Below, piece by piece: positions 14,036 through 14,956 of a stretch of DNA of 14,956 nt (positions are counted from its first letter, which is position 1; each line of letters starts with the position of its first letter). The DNA is taken from positions 1-14,956 of the forward strand of contig JAGPGE010000044.1 in NCBI GenBank assembly GCA_018056145.1, in the 5' to 3' direction. The notes under the pieces are model-generated. The model was given only the letters and a program-made list of their open reading frames with translations, was not told the DNA's origin and ran no database searches. Source of the stretch: Armatimonadota bacterium. GTDB taxonomy: Bacteria > Armatimonadota > Zipacnadia > Zipacnadales > JABUFB01. A program made the translations under genes and the position numbers.

Positions 14036-14956
14036 ATGGCGGATGTCACACTGACGATTGACGGCGTGACGGTGACGGTGCCGGAAGGCGCGACCATCAT
14101 GGAGGCGGCGGACAAGGCCGGCATCCATATTCCGCGGCTGTGCTACCACCCAGAGCTGTCCATCGCTGGCGCCTGCCGGGTATGCATCGTGGAAGTGGAG
14201 GGCATGCGCAACCTGCCCGCGTCGTGCTCATACCCCGCTGCCGAGGGCATGGTCGTGCGGTCGCACAGCCCGGAGGTTCTCAGGCTGCGACGGGATATCG
14301 TCGAGCTTCTCGTCGATAACCATCCGATGGACTGCAATACCTGCGAGCGCGACGGCAACTGCGAACTGCAGCGACTCGCCAACGCCATGGGTATCCGCGA
14401 GCGACTGTTCGCCGGAGACCGCAAGCGGTATGCGAAGGACCTGACCGGTCCTTCCATTGTCCGGGACCCGGAGAAGTGCATCCTGTGCGGGCGCTGTGTG
14501 CGCATGTGCGGGGAGGTCCAGGAAGTGGCGGCTCTGGGGCAGGTCAACCGGGGCTTCGACACGGTGGTCATGCCCGCCCACGACGCGCCGGCTGTGGACA
14601 CGGTCTGCACCGGTTGCGGGCAGTGCATCAATGTCTGCCCGACCGCGGCATTCCTCGAGTCTGACGCGACCAGCGAGCTGATGGCCGCCATCGAGGACCC
14701 GGACAAGATCGTGGTAGCTCAGATGGCGCCCTCCGTGCGCGCGGCGATCGGCGAGTGCTTCGGCCTGGAGCCCGGCAAGGCCTGGGAGGGCGAGTGCTTC
14801 GCGGCAATGCGCCGAATGGGCATTGATGTGGTTTTCGACACCCAGTTCGCGGCAGACCTCACCATCATGGAAGAGGCTGCGGAGTTCGTGGAGCGCTTCA
14901 AGTCCGGGCACCTGCCGAACATCACCTCGTGCTGCCCGACGTGGGTCAAGTACTGC
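14036..14956 (+). CDS. hydA: [FeFe]-hydrogenase catalytic subunit, 3' truncated by window edge
   Basis: The first 307 residues of an iron-only hydrogenase large subunit, which interconverts protons and H2. An N-terminal [2Fe-2S] ferredoxin domain has Cys36, 47, 50 and 64. Next is a His-Cys3 [4Fe-4S] site (His96, Cys100, 103, 109), then two [4Fe-4S] clusters (Cys148/151/154/158 and Cys191/194/197/201). The H-cluster domain begins with VAQMAPSVRAAIGE (227-240) and reaches the first H-cluster motif, TSCCPTW (297-303), before the sequence ends. This order is the M3-type architecture of clostridial HydA and of the catalytic subunit of NADH/ferredoxin bifurcating hydrogenases. TSCCP separates it from the related NuoG and formate dehydrogenase subunits. 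The start at 14036 has AAGGTGA 6 bases upstream. It is the first gene after a Rex-like operator, so no hydB/hydC precedes it. The L2 and L3 motifs lie outside the window. Confidence 0.92.
   Translation, partial: MADVTLTIDGVTVTVPEGATIMEAADKAGIHIPRLCYHPELSIAGACRVCIVEVEGMRNLPASCSYPAAEGMVVRSHSPEVLRLRRDIVELLVDNHPMDCNTCERDGNCELQRLANAMGIRERLFAGDRKRYAKDLTGPSIVRDPEKCILCGRCVRMCGEVQEVAALGQVNRGFDTVVMPAHDAPAVDTVCTGCGQCINVCPTAAFLESDATSELMAAIEDPDKIVVAQMAPSVRAAIGECFGLEPGKAWEGECFAAMRRMGIDVVFDTQFAADLTIMEEAAEFVERFKSGHLPNITSCCPTWVKYC

Noticed and set aside
1..14956. CRISPR array, tRNA/rRNA genes, insertion sequences, attachment sites
   Set aside because: No direct-repeat array, no tRNA-like cloverleaf or rRNA segment, and no transposase or terminal inverted repeats were seen in reading both strands.

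Overview
The window is bacterial, GC-rich (roughly 65% by eye) and densely packed. It mixes a cytoplasmic glycan-degradation operon, a secreted LamG/glycoside-hydrolase-like protein, a citrate synthase and the first two thirds of an [FeFe]-hydrogenase. Sulfatase plus family 38 mannosidase plus AGE epimerase, together with a LamG-TIM barrel protein and an anaerobic hydrogenase, fits an uncultured, largely anaerobic polysaccharide degrader from a phylum such as Armatimonadota, Planctomycetota or a neighbour. No rRNA or other phylogenetic marker is present, so this is inference only.

Layout. (1) Positions 1-6934, minus strand: a probable operon read right to left. It runs from a COG2509-type FAD-dependent dehydrogenase to an AGE-family sugar epimerase, a sulfatase (formylglycine type, CxPSR), a GH38 alpha-mannosidase-like enzyme, and a further gene of which only 11 codons lie in the window. 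A promoter candidate sits just upstream at 6976-7004. None of these proteins has a visible signal peptide, so the pathway would act on imported sulfated, mannose-containing oligosaccharides: desulfation, release of mannose, then epimerisation. (2) Positions 7101-7645: a doubtful small plus-strand ORF, convergent with a well-supported 88-residue stand-alone CBM48 protein that has a strong sigma-70 promoter. (3) Positions 8001-8987, plus strand: an aldo/keto reductase with a complete catalytic tetrad, convergent with (4) 9000-12310, minus strand: a PAP2-type membrane phosphatase whose 3' end overlaps the start of a large exported LamG/glycoside-hydrolase-like protein. (5) Positions 12365-13568, minus strand: citrate synthase followed by a clear terminator hairpin. 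(6) Positions 13569-14035: a 467-base divergent regulatory region. (7) From 14036 to the right edge, plus strand: an [FeFe]-hydrogenase catalytic subunit with all N-terminal iron-sulfur ligands and the first H-cluster motif.

The most informative part is the 467-base divergent region. On the citrate synthase side a near-consensus sigma-70 promoter is followed within about 55 bases by a GC-rich hairpin and seven T residues, which is an attenuator or a very short RNA. On the hydrogenase side there is an 18-base element matching the Rex (NADH/NAD+ sensor) operator at 16 of 18 positions, preceded by a tetraloop-capped hairpin. This suggests redox control of hydrogen metabolism, with conditional transcription into the citrate synthase gene.
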